Notes under the pieces: model-generated
Databases searched by the model: none
Told to the model about the DNA's origin: nothing
Seen by the model: only the letters and a program-made list of their open reading frames with translations
Shown: positions 1-9,145 of the stretch, piece by piece
Layout: each line of letters starts with the position of its first letter
How positions within the stretch are numbered: position 1 is the first letter of the stretch
Made by a program: the position numbers and the translations under genes
NCBI RefSeq assembly: GCF_900637685.1
Contig: NZ_LR134388.1
Location: 3,623,001-3,687,000, forward strand
Length of the DNA stretch: 64,000 nucleotides
Reading direction: 5' to 3'
Origin: Legionella sainthelensi
GTDB lineage: Bacteria > Pseudomonadota > Gammaproteobacteria > Legionellales > Legionellaceae

Positions 1-1
1 A

Positions 2-334
2 AAAGCACATGCGCCCAAGTCTGCACGAAAACCAATGTGGGCCATATTGGCTGATATTGGCGGTTTCAAGCCAGGTACTGTTGCAGCGCCTATATTCAGA
101 GTAGCGGAGCAACTTGAGACGTTAAGTAAGACAAATCCAAAACAGGCAATTAAATCTGGAGAAGAATACTTGGCGTGGAAAGGACATAAAAAAGATACCG
201 AATATGTGCGAAGAATACAGAGTTTTGTTGATAAATTAAAATCGGAACATTCGTTTAAATCAATAAAAGGTGATTTGCATAAATTTAAAGAAGATCAAAA
301 TCCGAAACAGAAAGATAGCCAATATAAGGTTTAA
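2..334 (+). CDS. 3' end of an unknown protein (5' end outside window)
   Basis: The reading frame is open from the first complete codon of the window to a TAA at 332-334, so this is most likely the C-terminal ~110 residues of a longer protein rather than a gene starting at the ATG at 35, which has no ribosome binding site. The visible part is hydrophilic and lysine-rich, predicted mostly helical, and ends in a K/Q/D-rich tail. I do not recognise the family. A hairpin terminator follows about 90 bp downstream. A charged helical tail would fit a secreted effector, but that is only inference. Confidence 0.5.
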   Translation, partial: KAHAPKSARKPMWAILADIGGFKPGTVAAPIFRVAEQLETLSKTNPKQAIKSGEEYLAWKGHKKDTEYVRRIQSFVDKLKSEHSFKSIKGDLHKFKEDQNPKQKDSQYKV

Positions 335-353
335 TTACCGTATGTGTTGACAT

Positions 354-381
354 AGAGTAGTTCAAACTTGATCTGACAATT
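354..381. repeat. solitary IS481-type terminal sequence
   Basis: The segment around AGTAGTTCAAACTTGATCTG matches the left end of the IS element at about 49.5 kb almost base for base (AGTAGTTCCAACTTGATCTG, then ACA). No transposase gene adjoins it, so it looks like a leftover IS end or a solo terminal repeat. A similar copy lies at about 63.48 kb. Confidence 0.5.
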
Positions 382-420
382 GCCCTGGTAGTTTAGGGTG
401 AATTCGTTGCAGTAGATAAA

Positions 421-470
421 GCTAAGTCTGACCCTACCCATTTTGGGGATAGCTGTCAGACTTGGCTTTT
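421..470 (+). terminator. hairpin terminator after the first gene
   Basis: AAGTCTGAC (424-432) pairs with GTCAGACTT (455-463), with an inner CTACCC/GGGATAG pairing and GC/GC flanks. The hairpin is followed by GGCTTTT. It is a good intrinsic terminator for the + strand gene ending at 334 and lies between convergent genes. Confidence 0.6.
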
Positions 471-485
471 AACTATTACAACAGA

Positions 486-776
486 TTATAGACTAACATC
501 CCAATTATTTTCTTCCTCTTCGTGAGGTTCATCCACCTCTATTTTGAGCTGTTCAATCCGCGCTTTAAAGTTTAAAACCACCTGAGATAAGTTATTTTCT
601 CTGGGTAACGAATTGTCTGATTCGGAAATTACTTCTAGTGGTTTTTCTTGTGTTTTAAACTGTTGTAATCGCTCTTTAAAACTAAGATTAGCGCTAACTA
701 TATTTTCACTCTTTGATAACTTATTGTCTAATTTTGAAATTATATCATGTATTTCTCTAGCAATTTGGTAGGATTT
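486..776 (-). pseudogene. out-of-frame C-terminal extension of the large effector gene
   Basis: On the minus strand a reading frame without a start codon runs from just upstream of an A7 run (774-780 as T7 on the + strand) to a TAA at 486-488. It encodes about 95 residues: a roughly 30-residue segment present twice (ISKLDNKL...SFKERLQQFK and ISESDNSL...NFKARIEQLK) followed by an acidic tail with EEEE and a terminal DVSL. Adding one A to the run fuses it in frame to the upstream 1034-residue ORF. Acidic E-block tails are typical of Dot/Icm secretion signals, so this is probably the true C terminus. Confidence 0.7.
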
Positions 777-3700
777 TTTTCACTCCCTGTAAATCCTTTT
801 GTCCCATAGTCATGCTCTAATCGCTGCATGAGTCTCTCAGCCAGCTCCGCGGCATCCTCCACCTTGCCTTCTTTTAATACCTCGATAATTTGTTCGATCG
901 CAGGCTTCATGATGTCAACTTTCTCACTGGCAGTTCTATGAGAGGAGAAAAGCATTTTTTCGACATCACTCTCATATTGTTCTATCTTTTGGACTACAGG
1001 AGCTATCGCTTGCGCTAGTTCAAGCTTATCATGATATGAGCTGACAAATTTGATATCTTGGTTTATTTTTTGCCTTTGTATAAAATGTGCGTTGTATGTT
1101 ATCGCCTGATTGATTGCATTATTGAGCGCCGCGTCATTATTATCCAAAAACAAAGTCTCTAAATTAATATTTTTAAATCCATCAACTCCAGCAAACTCAT
1201 TCTGCACATCCTCTAACTGAAAAGGAAAAGAATACTCATTCAGCGTATGACCGCCTGTTCCATAAAGCATTGCTGCAATAAATACTCGTGAATATTTTTC
1301 AATTTCGAATGCCGAATCAGTTATTCCTGATGCATTATTTATATCTCCATTTTTTTGTTCCGCTAAATTCCTCAATTGACAAAGCATCGTTCCAGATATG
1401 GAATTAGAAAATGGATGAACAAGTCCTGAAAAATTCATTTCTACCCATTTATAGTATTCACCATCATCTTTAAAAGTAGCTTGATCTGAGGGTTTAAGAA
1501 ATGGTGCAGAATTCATTGAAGTAGCAATATCAACCTGAGCCACAGGCATGAATCCCTTCATTAACCCCATATGAGCATTAGCAGCACTCCCTTGATCCTT
1601 AAGCATCTCTTTTCCTCTCCAATCTCCATAAAGTCGCGATTTATTATAAATATTAATTGGTAATTCATCTCCTCTTGCCAGTGCATTAGCAACACCTAAG
1701 AAAGCACTTTTTACTACCAAAATGACTTTCTCTCGTTGCTCTTCATTTAACTCGCTATAGATTTCCTTGCTTTTAATTTTTGCAATATGATTAGCAAATT
1801 CTTTATGGAGTAAACTCGTCCCTTGATAGGTATTAGAAAATACATCCTCGCAATCTTTGACATCCGCAGCTTTCGGTGATAATGCTCCAGCTAACTTGTC
1901 CACGTGCGTTTGTAAAAGATCTTTATTCATGCTATCGATTTGATTTTTGACTGTTTCATAAGCAAGGTGTGTTTCAAAATACCTTCGCGTAGGATCATTA
2001 TTTATTACTTTTTTATCCTTTGAAACCTCATAGGATGATAAAAGAGGATCAGCCAAATAGTGCTGCATCTTTTGTAAATCGTCTTCGTTTATATTAAATT
2101 TTTTATACTTCGCGTCAGCCTCACCCACTCTCACACCCAGTACATAAAGTTTTTTTAACTCAGCCACTTTTTCAACTGCTGCTTTTACTATTTCAGGATC
2201 TACGTTAGCAGCAGCTAATTTGTTACGCTGAGCCTGGTAATGATCAATTAATATTAGCAATGCTTGTGATGGAGAGATCACTTGTTTTTTTAAGGAAGGT
2301 GGTTCCACACTTTTTAGGTATTGAGCATGTGAATATTGAGATAGGTATTCACTTATTTTTGCTTGTTCCTGCTTGGCGTGTTTTGAAATGATCCATTGTC
2401 CTAATTCACTTTTAGGGCCAAAAGCATTATGAACCAACTCTTGACATTCAGGATTGTTTTTTGCCACTTCAAGAGCTGCTTGCGCCATGTGGTAAGCACC
2501 TGAATATTTTTCAGTGCCACCAATTTTTTGCGCTTTGTATGCCTGTGCCAATTCAATGTAGGCCTTTACTTTATTTTCAGCAGTAAAATTGGCATCAATT
2601 GGTTTGGTACTTTTTAAAACCAGCCAAAGTGCATTTTGATCTGAATTGTATAATTCATCCAAAGCTGCCGCATCAAATTGGGCTGGATTTAATTGTATTT
2701 TATCCGTTTCACCAATTATAGGAATCCCAAGAGCATTATGAATATTAATATAATCCGCAGCATTCGCACCTGCTTTTATTAAAAGTTCCTCTTTTGCATT
2801 AAGTCCGAAAGTTTCCGGGAAGCATTTAACTAATACCGCCCCTAAATAAGCTGGAAAATCTTTAACTCGAGCCTCGTCAGTATTTGCTTTTGGTGTGTTT
2901 AAATTAAGATTTAAAATTTCTCGCAAGAAAAAAGCCTGTTTTTGTTCCGCACTAGATCCTGACCCCTTACTGGAATATAACGCTTCCGCTTGATTTGCGA
3001 CTGTTTTCTCACCAATCTTTTTTTGCAGTTCAGAGTTTTTAGGTCCTGAACGTTCAAGACATCCAGCAGTCTGCGTCAATAAATCTGCAATGGCTGCATT
3101 GGGATTGTTGGGTGCTTGTTGTTCAACGTAATAATCAGGTGCTGGATCAGTATCTCTAAATTTTTTAATTTGTTCATCAATTGCTCGAATCACCATAGAA
3201 ACTCTAGGTAAATTTTGCATCGGCATGCTTGTAAGAAAAGCTATATCTCTTGTTTGAGTTCCTCGTGCAGGATTCTCTGGATTTGAAATGGGCGTTAAAA
3301 TGGTTCTTGCTTCATTGTATGCAGCATTTTTTCTTTTCAAAGCATCTTCATATTTTGCAGCTATAGAATTAATTCTTTCTTTGTCAAATTCTAAGCTTGC
3401 CAGTGTTTCCATCATTTCATAAAATTTAGGATCGTTGTATTTTTGATTCAATCCTCGTATTACTTCTTCTGGGCTGGTGTTCTTATCATTAATTAATGGA
3501 TGGTGCTCATTTAAATCTGCGTACAAGCCCACTAATTTATCGATTTTTTCGATGTACTTATCAATAATTTTTTGTTCATTATCAGTTATTGGACTGTTTC
3601 CTGATAAGGTAATTAACATATTTTTCAAATGTTGCATATCCGCATTTACTCTTTCTGGGACTACAACAGCCTCTTTTGTTGCATGAATAACGCCACTAGA

Positions 3701-3844
3701 AAGATGATTTTTTGCTCCTGGCTGTTTCAGTTGTTCCCTCCCCCATGCTTCTATTTGTATTAATTTTTGATCCAATGCATCTTGTATTCGTTGCTTTTCT
3801 TGATTGGGGAAATAGTTGTTTAATCTTCTCTTAGGCATTTTCAT
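740..3844 (-). CDS. large putative Dot/Icm effector (1034 aa as read, ~1119 aa if frame restored)
   Basis: No enzyme family is recognised. The protein is hydrophilic and lysine/glutamate-rich, without signal peptide or membrane segment. It is largely helical, with a more ordered region near residues 800-900 containing HPFSNSISGTMLCQLR and MLYGTGGHTLNEYSF. The stop at 740 follows directly on an A7 run, and the coding signal continues in another frame down to 486, giving an E-block tail. The start at 3844 has a weak upstream AAGGAG-like sequence (AAGGAGTATG). Size, composition and the hidden acidic tail suggest a translocated effector, but function is unknown. Confidence 0.75.
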   Translation of the reverse strand: MKMPKRRLNNYFPNQEKQRIQDALDQKLIQIEAWGREQLKQPGAKNHLSSGVIHATKEAVVVPERVNADMQHLKNMLITLSGNSPITDNEQKIIDKYIEKIDKLVGLYADLNEHHPLINDKNTSPEEVIRGLNQKYNDPKFYEMMETLASLEFDKERINSIAAKYEDALKRKNAAYNEARTILTPISNPENPARGTQTRDIAFLTSMPMQNLPRVSMVIRAIDEQIKKFRDTDPAPDYYVEQQAPNNPNAAIADLLTQTAGCLERSGPKNSELQKKIGEKTVANQAEALYSSKGSGSSAEQKQAFFLREILNLNLNTPKANTDEARVKDFPAYLGAVLVKCFPETFGLNAKEELLIKAGANAADYINIHNALGIPIIGETDKIQLNPAQFDAAALDELYNSDQNALWLVLKSTKPIDANFTAENKVKAYIELAQAYKAQKIGGTEKYSGAYHMAQAALEVAKNNPECQELVHNAFGPKSELGQWIISKHAKQEQAKISEYLSQYSHAQYLKSVEPPSLKKQVISPSQALLILIDHYQAQRNKLAAANVDPEIVKAAVEKVAELKKLYVLGVRVGEADAKYKKFNINEDDLQKMQHYLADPLLSSYEVSKDKKVINNDPTRRYFETHLAYETVKNQIDSMNKDLLQTHVDKLAGALSPKAADVKDCEDVFSNTYQGTSLLHKEFANHIAKIKSKEIYSELNEEQREKVILVVKSAFLGVANALARGDELPINIYNKSRLYGDWRGKEMLKDQGSAANAHMGLMKGFMPVAQVDIATSMNSAPFLKPSDQATFKDDGEYYKWVEMNFSGLVHPFSNSISGTMLCQLRNLAEQKNGDINNASGITDSAFEIEKYSRVFIAAMLYGTGGHTLNEYSFPFQLEDVQNEFAGVDGFKNINLETLFLDNNDAALNNAINQAITYNAHFIQRQKINQDIKFVSSYHDKLELAQAIAPVVQKIEQYESDVEKMLFSSHRTASEKVDIMKPAIEQIIEVLKEGKVEDAAELAERLMQRLEHDYGTKGFTGSEKNPTKLLEKYMI

Positions 3845-4254
3845 ACTCCTTCATGTCTTCATAACTATAAGTTTGAAGGATGCAGATTAAAGCCGTATGA
3901 TATCCACAAGAATAATGGCTATGCCCCATGAAAGTTTGGAATGATGGGAATAAATAATTGCAATGCAATAACGTTGACTTTCCTTTTAGGGGTTGATAAC
4001 AAATATAAGATATTTTTAAACCTCAAAATAGTTCTACAACTGACACCAACACCTTGACTACAAAATACATGAGATGTGCTTTAAAGCAGCAAAATGTATC
4101 CAGCACAGGTCTTTTCAATCATTTCATGAAGATACGTTTAGTCTGATATCGAGTTGAAATTAAAAAAAATTTGCATCCAAGGAGGGTTTCAGATAGTTTC
4201 TCCATTAGCACAGAAAAACAACCATTTATCATCGGAATTAATTTAGGATATGGA
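3845..4254. other. divergent intergenic region, ~410 bp
   Basis: AT-rich region between the large minus-strand gene and the plus-strand outer-membrane gene. It must carry both promoters. A TTGACT-like -35 lies near 3974, but I see no convincing matching -10. No ORF or RNA gene was recognised. Confidence 0.4.
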
Positions 4255-5013
4255 ATGAAACAGATAATTAAATTTGGATTTATTTTAAGCTTTCTAAGTA
4301 ACAGTGCTTTTAGTGCAGAACCCGTACAAGGGTTTTACTTTGGTTTATTAGGCCAAATTAGCCATGCGCCTAATCCGGACCTTACTTTTACTATTAACAA
4401 TGTGCCTTATACTGGACAAGTCACCTTAGGGCCAGTTGGTGGAGGGGTAGGTACCTCTATTGGTTATAAAATACAAAACTTCAGGCTTGAAGCGGAATTT
4501 CTCTATAATATAAACAATTATGGGGAGCTGCAAGTCGGTACGTGTACTCTCATTAGCCCTACTGTCGTTGGCCCAGAAGGAGTATGCCCTGCGTACATTC
4601 AAGATAATGGATTAGGCTTTAATGGTAACACCATGGGTTTTTATGGATTGTTCAATGCATTTTATGATTTTACGTCCTCTAATCCGGATATTAATTTTGT
4701 TCCTTATTTAGGATTAGGCCTTGGGGCTGCACTCATCAGAAATCAAGGCAATATCGAATCCACGGAGTATTCTGGAATTGTTCCTGCAATCCAATTCACC
4801 TCCAATAACTCGCAGGGAGGGTTTGCCTTACAAGGAATAGTAGGCTTTAACTATTACCTTGATGACTTTACAACCATGGGTCTGGATTTTCGATACGTTT
4901 CAACCATGATGAGTAACAATAACAATAATAATAGCAGCAGCAGTAGCTCTCAATTTGGCATAAGTACCATCAATCTCGTATTCAATTTTGCCCTTGAGAA
5001 AGGTGATAGTTGA
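4255..5013 (+). CDS. outer-membrane beta-barrel protein (surface antigen-like)
   Basis: I place the start at 4255, where TTAGGATATGGA precedes the ATG and the product (252 aa) begins with a clear signal peptide MKQIIKFGFILSFLSNSAFSA. An upstream ATG-like start at 4171 would bury this signal. The mature part alternates hydrophobic and polar residues with many Gly, Asn, Tyr and Phe, as in 8-stranded barrels of the OmpA/Msp4 surface-antigen type, and ends with QFGISTINLVFNFAL. A run of six Asn and six Ser near residues 230-243 sits in a predicted loop and is encoded by AAT/AAC and AGC/AGT repeats that could vary in length. Two Cys pairs in another loop could form a disulphide. Function unknown. 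Confidence 0.75.
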   Translation: MKQIIKFGFILSFLSNSAFSAEPVQGFYFGLLGQISHAPNPDLTFTINNVPYTGQVTLGPVGGGVGTSIGYKIQNFRLEAEFLYNINNYGELQVGTCTLISPTVVGPEGVCPAYIQDNGLGFNGNTMGFYGLFNAFYDFTSSNPDINFVPYLGLGLGAALIRNQGNIESTEYSGIVPAIQFTSNNSQGGFALQGIVGFNYYLDDFTTMGLDFRYVSTMMSNNNNNNSSSSSSQFGISTINLVFNFALEKGDS

Positions 5014-5033
5014 GTTGCAGAATGCAACTCAAC
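5009..5033 (+). terminator. hairpin at the end of the barrel gene
   Basis: GTTGAGTTGCA (5009-5019) and TGCAACTCAAC (5023-5033) form a perfect 11-bp stem with a GAA loop that overlaps the stop codon. It is followed by CTTTGCC, a weak T tract. Probable terminator of the preceding gene. Confidence 0.6.
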
Positions 5034-5463
5034 CTTTGCCTCAGCAACAAGCAGTTTGCCGCAAATTTTGACTCTTTTTACCAAAATCACAATCAAAGTC
5101 ACTCTCTTTGCCATCCTATGCAAAGCATTTTCCAATACCCTTAAGTATTTGTTGATAGGGTATCGACCTACCGTAACTCGTCCAGTGCATCCAATAATCA
5201 GCTCAAGAGACGTGTATCGATTTGCCACAGACGACAGGATAAGGTAGAAAATGACCCATGAAGAAAAAAAACAATTGTTGTAAATTATTTATTCATGTGT
5301 TAGGATTTTTTAAAGTTCATATCCTTTTTGAATTGCACTAGAGTTTTTCATGACAAATACAAACAGCACTACAAAGTTATTTTGTGCCAGTAACAACTGG
5401 TGTGCTGTGATGTTTCTTATTTTCCCCTCTTCTTTTAAAAAAATTATTCAAATTATTAACATT

Positions 5464-5515
5464 ATTCGCCTGTCTTAACGGTGAGCGAATAAGAACATAA
5501 GCCCGTTAAGACAGG
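5464..5515 (+). promoter_or_regulatory. leader with two mutually exclusive hairpins
   Basis: CCTGTCTTAACGG (5469-5481) pairs perfectly with CCGTTAAGACAGG (5503-5515). Overlapping it, ATTCGC (5464-5469) pairs with GCGAAT (5485-5490). Using C5469 and the shared loop region, both cannot be fully formed at once. The element lies in the 550-bp gap before the MFS gene, with no coding sequence recognised in the rest of that gap (5014-5590). It may be an RNA switch, a protein operator or a terminator relic. Confidence 0.4.
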
Positions 5516-5590
5516 GTCTCTCTAAGGCCACGCCCGCTCAGTGAGTCTTCCATTCAGCGAACACTTTAATCCATGCAAAGAGAGATAATT

Positions 5591-6859
5591 ATGTTAATGT
5601 CTTTAGAGAAGAACCATACCAGTCCTGTTTTAGTCTATCCTATTATTGTTATCAGTTTAGCGGCTTGCTTTCTTTTTTATAAATATGTTTTACAAATTTT
5701 TCCGAGTATCATCACTACCCCTTTAATGAAACAATTTCATTTGACAGGCGCAGGTCTTGGAAACCTGGCTGCTACTTTTTATTATTCTTATATGATTACG
5801 CAATTATTTGTCGGTATTTTGCTTGATAAGTACAGTGCTCGTCGCTTTACATCAGCCGCAATTTTTTGCTGTGCCCTAGGTGTGCTTTTATTTTCAACCG
5901 CAGAGACCTTATCTGTAGCAATTACAGCTCGTGCATTGATGGGCATTGGGGTTGCCTTTGCGACAGTCGCTTATATGAAACTCGCAGCAGACTGGTTTTC
6001 TCCAAAACAATATGCCTTTGTGAGCGGGCTTTTAGCTACAGCGGCCATGGCTGGTGCAGTTTTTGGTCAAGCTCCTTTAGCTTGGCTTATTGAGCATTTT
6101 GGGTGGCGTCACTGCCTATTCAGTGTAGGGGTTTCTGGAGTTATCCTATCTTGTTTGTTTTTTATGGTAGTGCGCGATCGTCCACGCTCTTTAAACATGA
6201 CAACCACCAAAACAACAATTTCATTTCAAGATGTAGTTGGGGTGCTTAAGAGCAAACAAAATTGGCTGCTCACTTTATACAGTGGGCTTGCTTTCTCACC
6301 TGTTGCCGTATTTGGAGGACTTTGGGGAAACCCATTCTTAGAGGAAGCTTATCACTTAAGTAAAACTCAATCGGCCTCTCTATTGTCACTCGTTTTTATA
6401 GGTTTAGGTCTAGGAAGTCCTATCTTGGGGATGTTATCCGATCGTTTAGGCAATCGACGTTATGTCATGTTTTTTAGCACCACAGCATCAACTGCAGCGC
6501 TCATCTTAGTTCTATATTGCCAAGCATTATCCACTGTAACTTTAAGTGTATTGTTATTTATATTTGGTTTCGGGCTTGGAGCATTTATGTTGGTTTTTGC
6601 TATGGGAAAAGAAATTAACTCTGTAGCATTGACAGCAACGGTTATAGCCATGATCAATACCAGCGATGCTCTTTTTGATGCCTTAACAGAGCCCCTTATT
6701 GGAAAGTTATTGGATATGGGATGGGAGGGTCATATCGTAAATGGTGTCCATCAGTTTTCTCTCTCTAGCTATCAGATGGCTCTATCGTTATTGCCCCTTT
6801 ATTTAATAGTAGGTTCCCTTTTATTGCTTTGGGTTAAAGAGCCGGCTCAAAAAGCATAG
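5591..6859 (+). CDS. MFS transporter, 12 membrane segments
   Basis: Inner-membrane major facilitator of 422 residues if started at 5591, where AGAGAG lies 6 bp upstream; an ATG at 5573 is also in frame. The protein shows about 12 hydrophobic segments. The motif-A-like loop GILLDKYSARR follows TM2, a GxxxGxGVAF-type TM4 follows, and a central basic loop (VRDRPRSLN) lies between TM6 and TM7, followed by a second motif A (GMLSDRLGNRR). Legionella uses many such transporters, including the Pht group, for amino acids and nucleosides in the vacuole, but the substrate cannot be read here. It is monocistronic, with a terminator right after it. Confidence 0.85.
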   Translation: MLMSLEKNHTSPVLVYPIIVISLAACFLFYKYVLQIFPSIITTPLMKQFHLTGAGLGNLAATFYYSYMITQLFVGILLDKYSARRFTSAAIFCCALGVLLFSTAETLSVAITARALMGIGVAFATVAYMKLAADWFSPKQYAFVSGLLATAAMAGAVFGQAPLAWLIEHFGWRHCLFSVGVSGVILSCLFFMVVRDRPRSLNMTTTKTTISFQDVVGVLKSKQNWLLTLYSGLAFSPVAVFGGLWGNPFLEEAYHLSKTQSASLLSLVFIGLGLGSPILGMLSDRLGNRRYVMFFSTTASTAALILVLYCQALSTVTLSVLLFIFGFGLGAFMLVFAMGKEINSVALTATVIAMINTSDALFDALTEPLIGKLLDMGWEGHIVNGVHQFSLSSYQMALSLLPLYLIVGSLLLLWVKEPAQKA

Positions 6860-6906
6860 AATTTTAGGCAGTAATTGATGTATTTGAGAATGGTTTTTAA
6901 TCTGAA

Positions 6907-6938
6907 TAGTTCGATATAATCTTTCTTATATCGAACTA
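6907..6938 (+). terminator. terminator of the MFS gene
   Basis: TAGTTCGATATAA (6907-6919) and TTATATCGAACTA (6926-6938) form a perfect 13-bp stem with a 6-nt loop, then CTTTTATT. It lies between convergent genes and may act in both directions. Confidence 0.75.
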
Positions 6939-6979
6939 CTTTTATTAATATTTTCAGCGAACAGATTCATTGATATTGG

Positions 6980-7222
6980 TTAGTGCGTTGTTTTTTCTTG
7001 ATCCTCACCCATTAGCCAATCCATACTTACTTCAAGTTCATTAGCGATTTTTTGCATCGACTCAGTATCTAAAACGACAACTCCATTTAACAGAGCTTCG
7101 ATTTTAAATTTTGGAACTTGGAATAGTGTAGCACACACTTGAACTCGCTCTGTCATTAAGACAGGGACACCAAGCTCATCTAGCTCATTGTTCAAACGTT
7201 CAGTTAGTTTTTTGTTTGACAT
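6980..7222 (-). CDS. small helix-turn-helix (XRE/Cro-like) protein
   Basis: 80 residues with a strong AGGAG upstream of the ATG. A Cro/CI-like DNA-binding domain spans about residues 20-72: VQVCATLFQVPKFKIEALLNG, then a helix MQKIANELEVSMDWLMGED, the typical end of XRE domains. The N-terminal helix pair (LTERLNNELDEL) could dimerise. It may be a stand-alone regulator. No target operator could be assigned. The ~210 bp upstream to the mltA stop is very AT-rich and holds nothing else I recognise. Confidence 0.7.
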   Translation of the reverse strand: MSNKKLTERLNNELDELGVPVLMTERVQVCATLFQVPKFKIEALLNGVVVLDTESMQKIANELEVSMDWLMGEDQEKTTH

Positions 7223-7439
7223 AGTAGTCTCCTCTTGGCTTTTTTTCAGTTTAAGGCAATAAAGCTTAAGGATTAATTAACAAATAAAATCTTTACAAAA
7301 AAATTACGAATTTAAAAAAATTAATGTATCTATTTGAATTTAAAAGATAAATTTGAAATTTATGTTTATAAAAAATACACATAGAAAGTTATTCATGCTT
7401 CGATTTTAGTTTGCAAACAGATTTTAACTTAAAATAGGT

Positions 7440-8801
7440 TTAAACGGATTTTTTGGCGAGTCGATTGAAAATGTATTTGGGCAATAATAACCAATATTGA
7501 CCTTCGTTCTTCATATGCTCCCCTAGAAATGTAGCAAGATTTCCTGAACCCCAATAAATGTCACCTCGCATGAAACCACGAATTGCGCCACCTGTATCTT
7601 GAGCAATCATGAGGCGCTGTAATTGCTTTTCATCTTCTTGATTTTTATCGGGCCGAGTTGTATCTAACCAAAGCGGGGCACCAAGCGGAATCCATTTCTT
7701 ATCCACAGCCAAAGAATAACCCGGGGTGAGAGCCATCCCTTGAGCACCAAGCGCCATGGGTTTTTTTACATCCTCAAAAAAAACAAAGGACTTATTTTTA
7801 TGGAGAATATCTTTGGCTTTTTTAGGGTGCTCCTCCAAATAACGTATAATCGCTGCTTTAGAAGCGGTATCTCGACTCATAATTCCTTGGTTTATCATCA
7901 CCTTGGCAATTGAAGTATAAGGCGCGCCATTCTCACCTGCATACCCCAAGTATATATTCTCACCATTCGGCAATTGAATAACACCCGCACCTTCGATTTC
8001 TAAAAAAAGTCGCTCGGCTGGACTATGAATCCAAGCAATTACTGGTGCTTTCTTCTTAAGGGCGCCATTATCTATCTGTGCGCGAGTATATGAAGTCGTA
8101 TATCCATTTTTAGGCATGCCGTAAATGGGTGTATTGTATTTAGGACTTTTCTTGAGATTGCCCTTTATTCGTGGCATATAATAGCCTGTAAATAAGCTTT
8201 GAGATGGATTTCGTTGTTTTAACTCAATAGGATGAAACCATTTTTCGAAAAATATTTTTGCTGCATCTTCCGATGTAGAATCAAGTGCTAAAGCTGCCTT
8301 ACACACTGGATACCAATCTCGAGCTTTTAAATTGATATGCCGGGTCCCGATTGGATGAGAAGGCTCCTGCTTTAAAAAAACTTTGCATGAAGTTTGAAAT
8401 GCTAATAAAGATTTTTTGACATCTGCTTGATCCCAACCAGGTAATTCTTCAAAGGATACTTTTGTTAAGGCTATATTCTTTCTTTTTATAACCACCTTCT
8501 TTGAAGCAACTTTCTTTGAGTTGGTATTTTCCGCACTAGCCTTTTTTGAATTAGTCTCTTCTGCACCCACCTTTTTTAAGGCGAGCTCAAGCGGGGTGCT
8601 TTCAACAATTTTTTTAGCACTCTTAAGCGCATTATCTTCCACCGAGGCTGTTTTAACAGGCTCAGTTTTAATAATCACTTGTTTCGTATTCTGCGGTTTC
8701 TCTTGAACTTGAAGCCCATTCTGCTTATAAAGCGACAGCCCAACGAAACTTATCGTAAGACAACTAATACCGCATATTGTGTAAATTAATTTCCTACTCA
8801 T
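7440..8801 (-). CDS. mltA: membrane-bound lytic murein transglycosylase A
   Basis: MltA cleaves the glycan strands of peptidoglycan to 1,6-anhydro products. The family domain starts near residue 200 (FTGYYMPRIKG), continues through EGAGVIQLPNGENIYLGYAG, and ends with the 3D domain carrying MALTPGYSLAVD, AQDTGGAIRGFMRGD and DIYWGSG. The Asp residues near 402 and 414 match the expected catalytic and structural acids. Instead of a canonical lipobox, the N terminus has one hydrophobic segment (residues 5-23, GISCLTISFVG). This is followed by ~100 residues of Lys/Ser/Asn-rich sequence with an imperfect repeat (NSKKASAENTNSKKVASKK), a spacer not usual in the enterobacterial enzyme. Envelope localisation is inferred. 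Confidence 0.92.
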   Translation of the reverse strand: MSRKLIYTICGISCLTISFVGLSLYKQNGLQVQEKPQNTKQVIIKTEPVKTASVEDNALKSAKKIVESTPLELALKKVGAEETNSKKASAENTNSKKVASKKVVIKRKNIALTKVSFEELPGWDQADVKKSLLAFQTSCKVFLKQEPSHPIGTRHINLKARDWYPVCKAALALDSTSEDAAKIFFEKWFHPIELKQRNPSQSLFTGYYMPRIKGNLKKSPKYNTPIYGMPKNGYTTSYTRAQIDNGALKKKAPVIAWIHSPAERLFLEIEGAGVIQLPNGENIYLGYAGENGAPYTSIAKVMINQGIMSRDTASKAAIIRYLEEHPKKAKDILHKNKSFVFFEDVKKPMALGAQGMALTPGYSLAVDKKWIPLGAPLWLDTTRPDKNQEDEKQLQRLMIAQDTGGAIRGFMRGDIYWGSGNLATFLGEHMKNEGQYWLLLPKYIFNRLAKKSV

Positions 8802-9145
8802 AGGGGCACAAGGTTTACATAAGATGAGATCTAAATCAACAAATTTTCATCCTTTTTTCGCAAAATCAACTTATTATTTAGTCTTTTTTTAAAAAAAGCA
8901 CCCCATTAGCAATAAATTTATACAGATATGCGCTTAATTTATGCTTTATAACTCGCCCAGAGAAAGAGCAAATAATTTTCAATATGAGCAAATTAAATCT
9001 TATCTGTATGAATTATTTGTTTTTAAGAGTTCATCTTTTATTACGAGAAAAAGAAAGAACATAGTTATTTGATTTGAGATATAATCGAATTGTCAATAAT
9101 TCCATGCGCTATCCAATTTCTATTGATTAAATATAAGGAAATACT
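8802..9145. other. divergent promoter region, 344 bp
   Basis: Very AT-rich sequence between mltA and the MDR oxidoreductase gene. GAGATATAATCG near 9077-9088 is a plausible -10 for the rightward gene. I see no RNA gene or repeat. Confidence 0.4.

Noticed and set aside
4950..5228. Minus-strand 92-residue ORF overlapping the 3' end of the barrel gene
   Set aside because: It overlaps a well-supported gene and its terminator, has no ribosome site and no recognisable product.
5056..5247. Plus-strand 63-residue ORF after the barrel gene
   Set aside because: TTG start without ribosome site; composition gives no coding signal.
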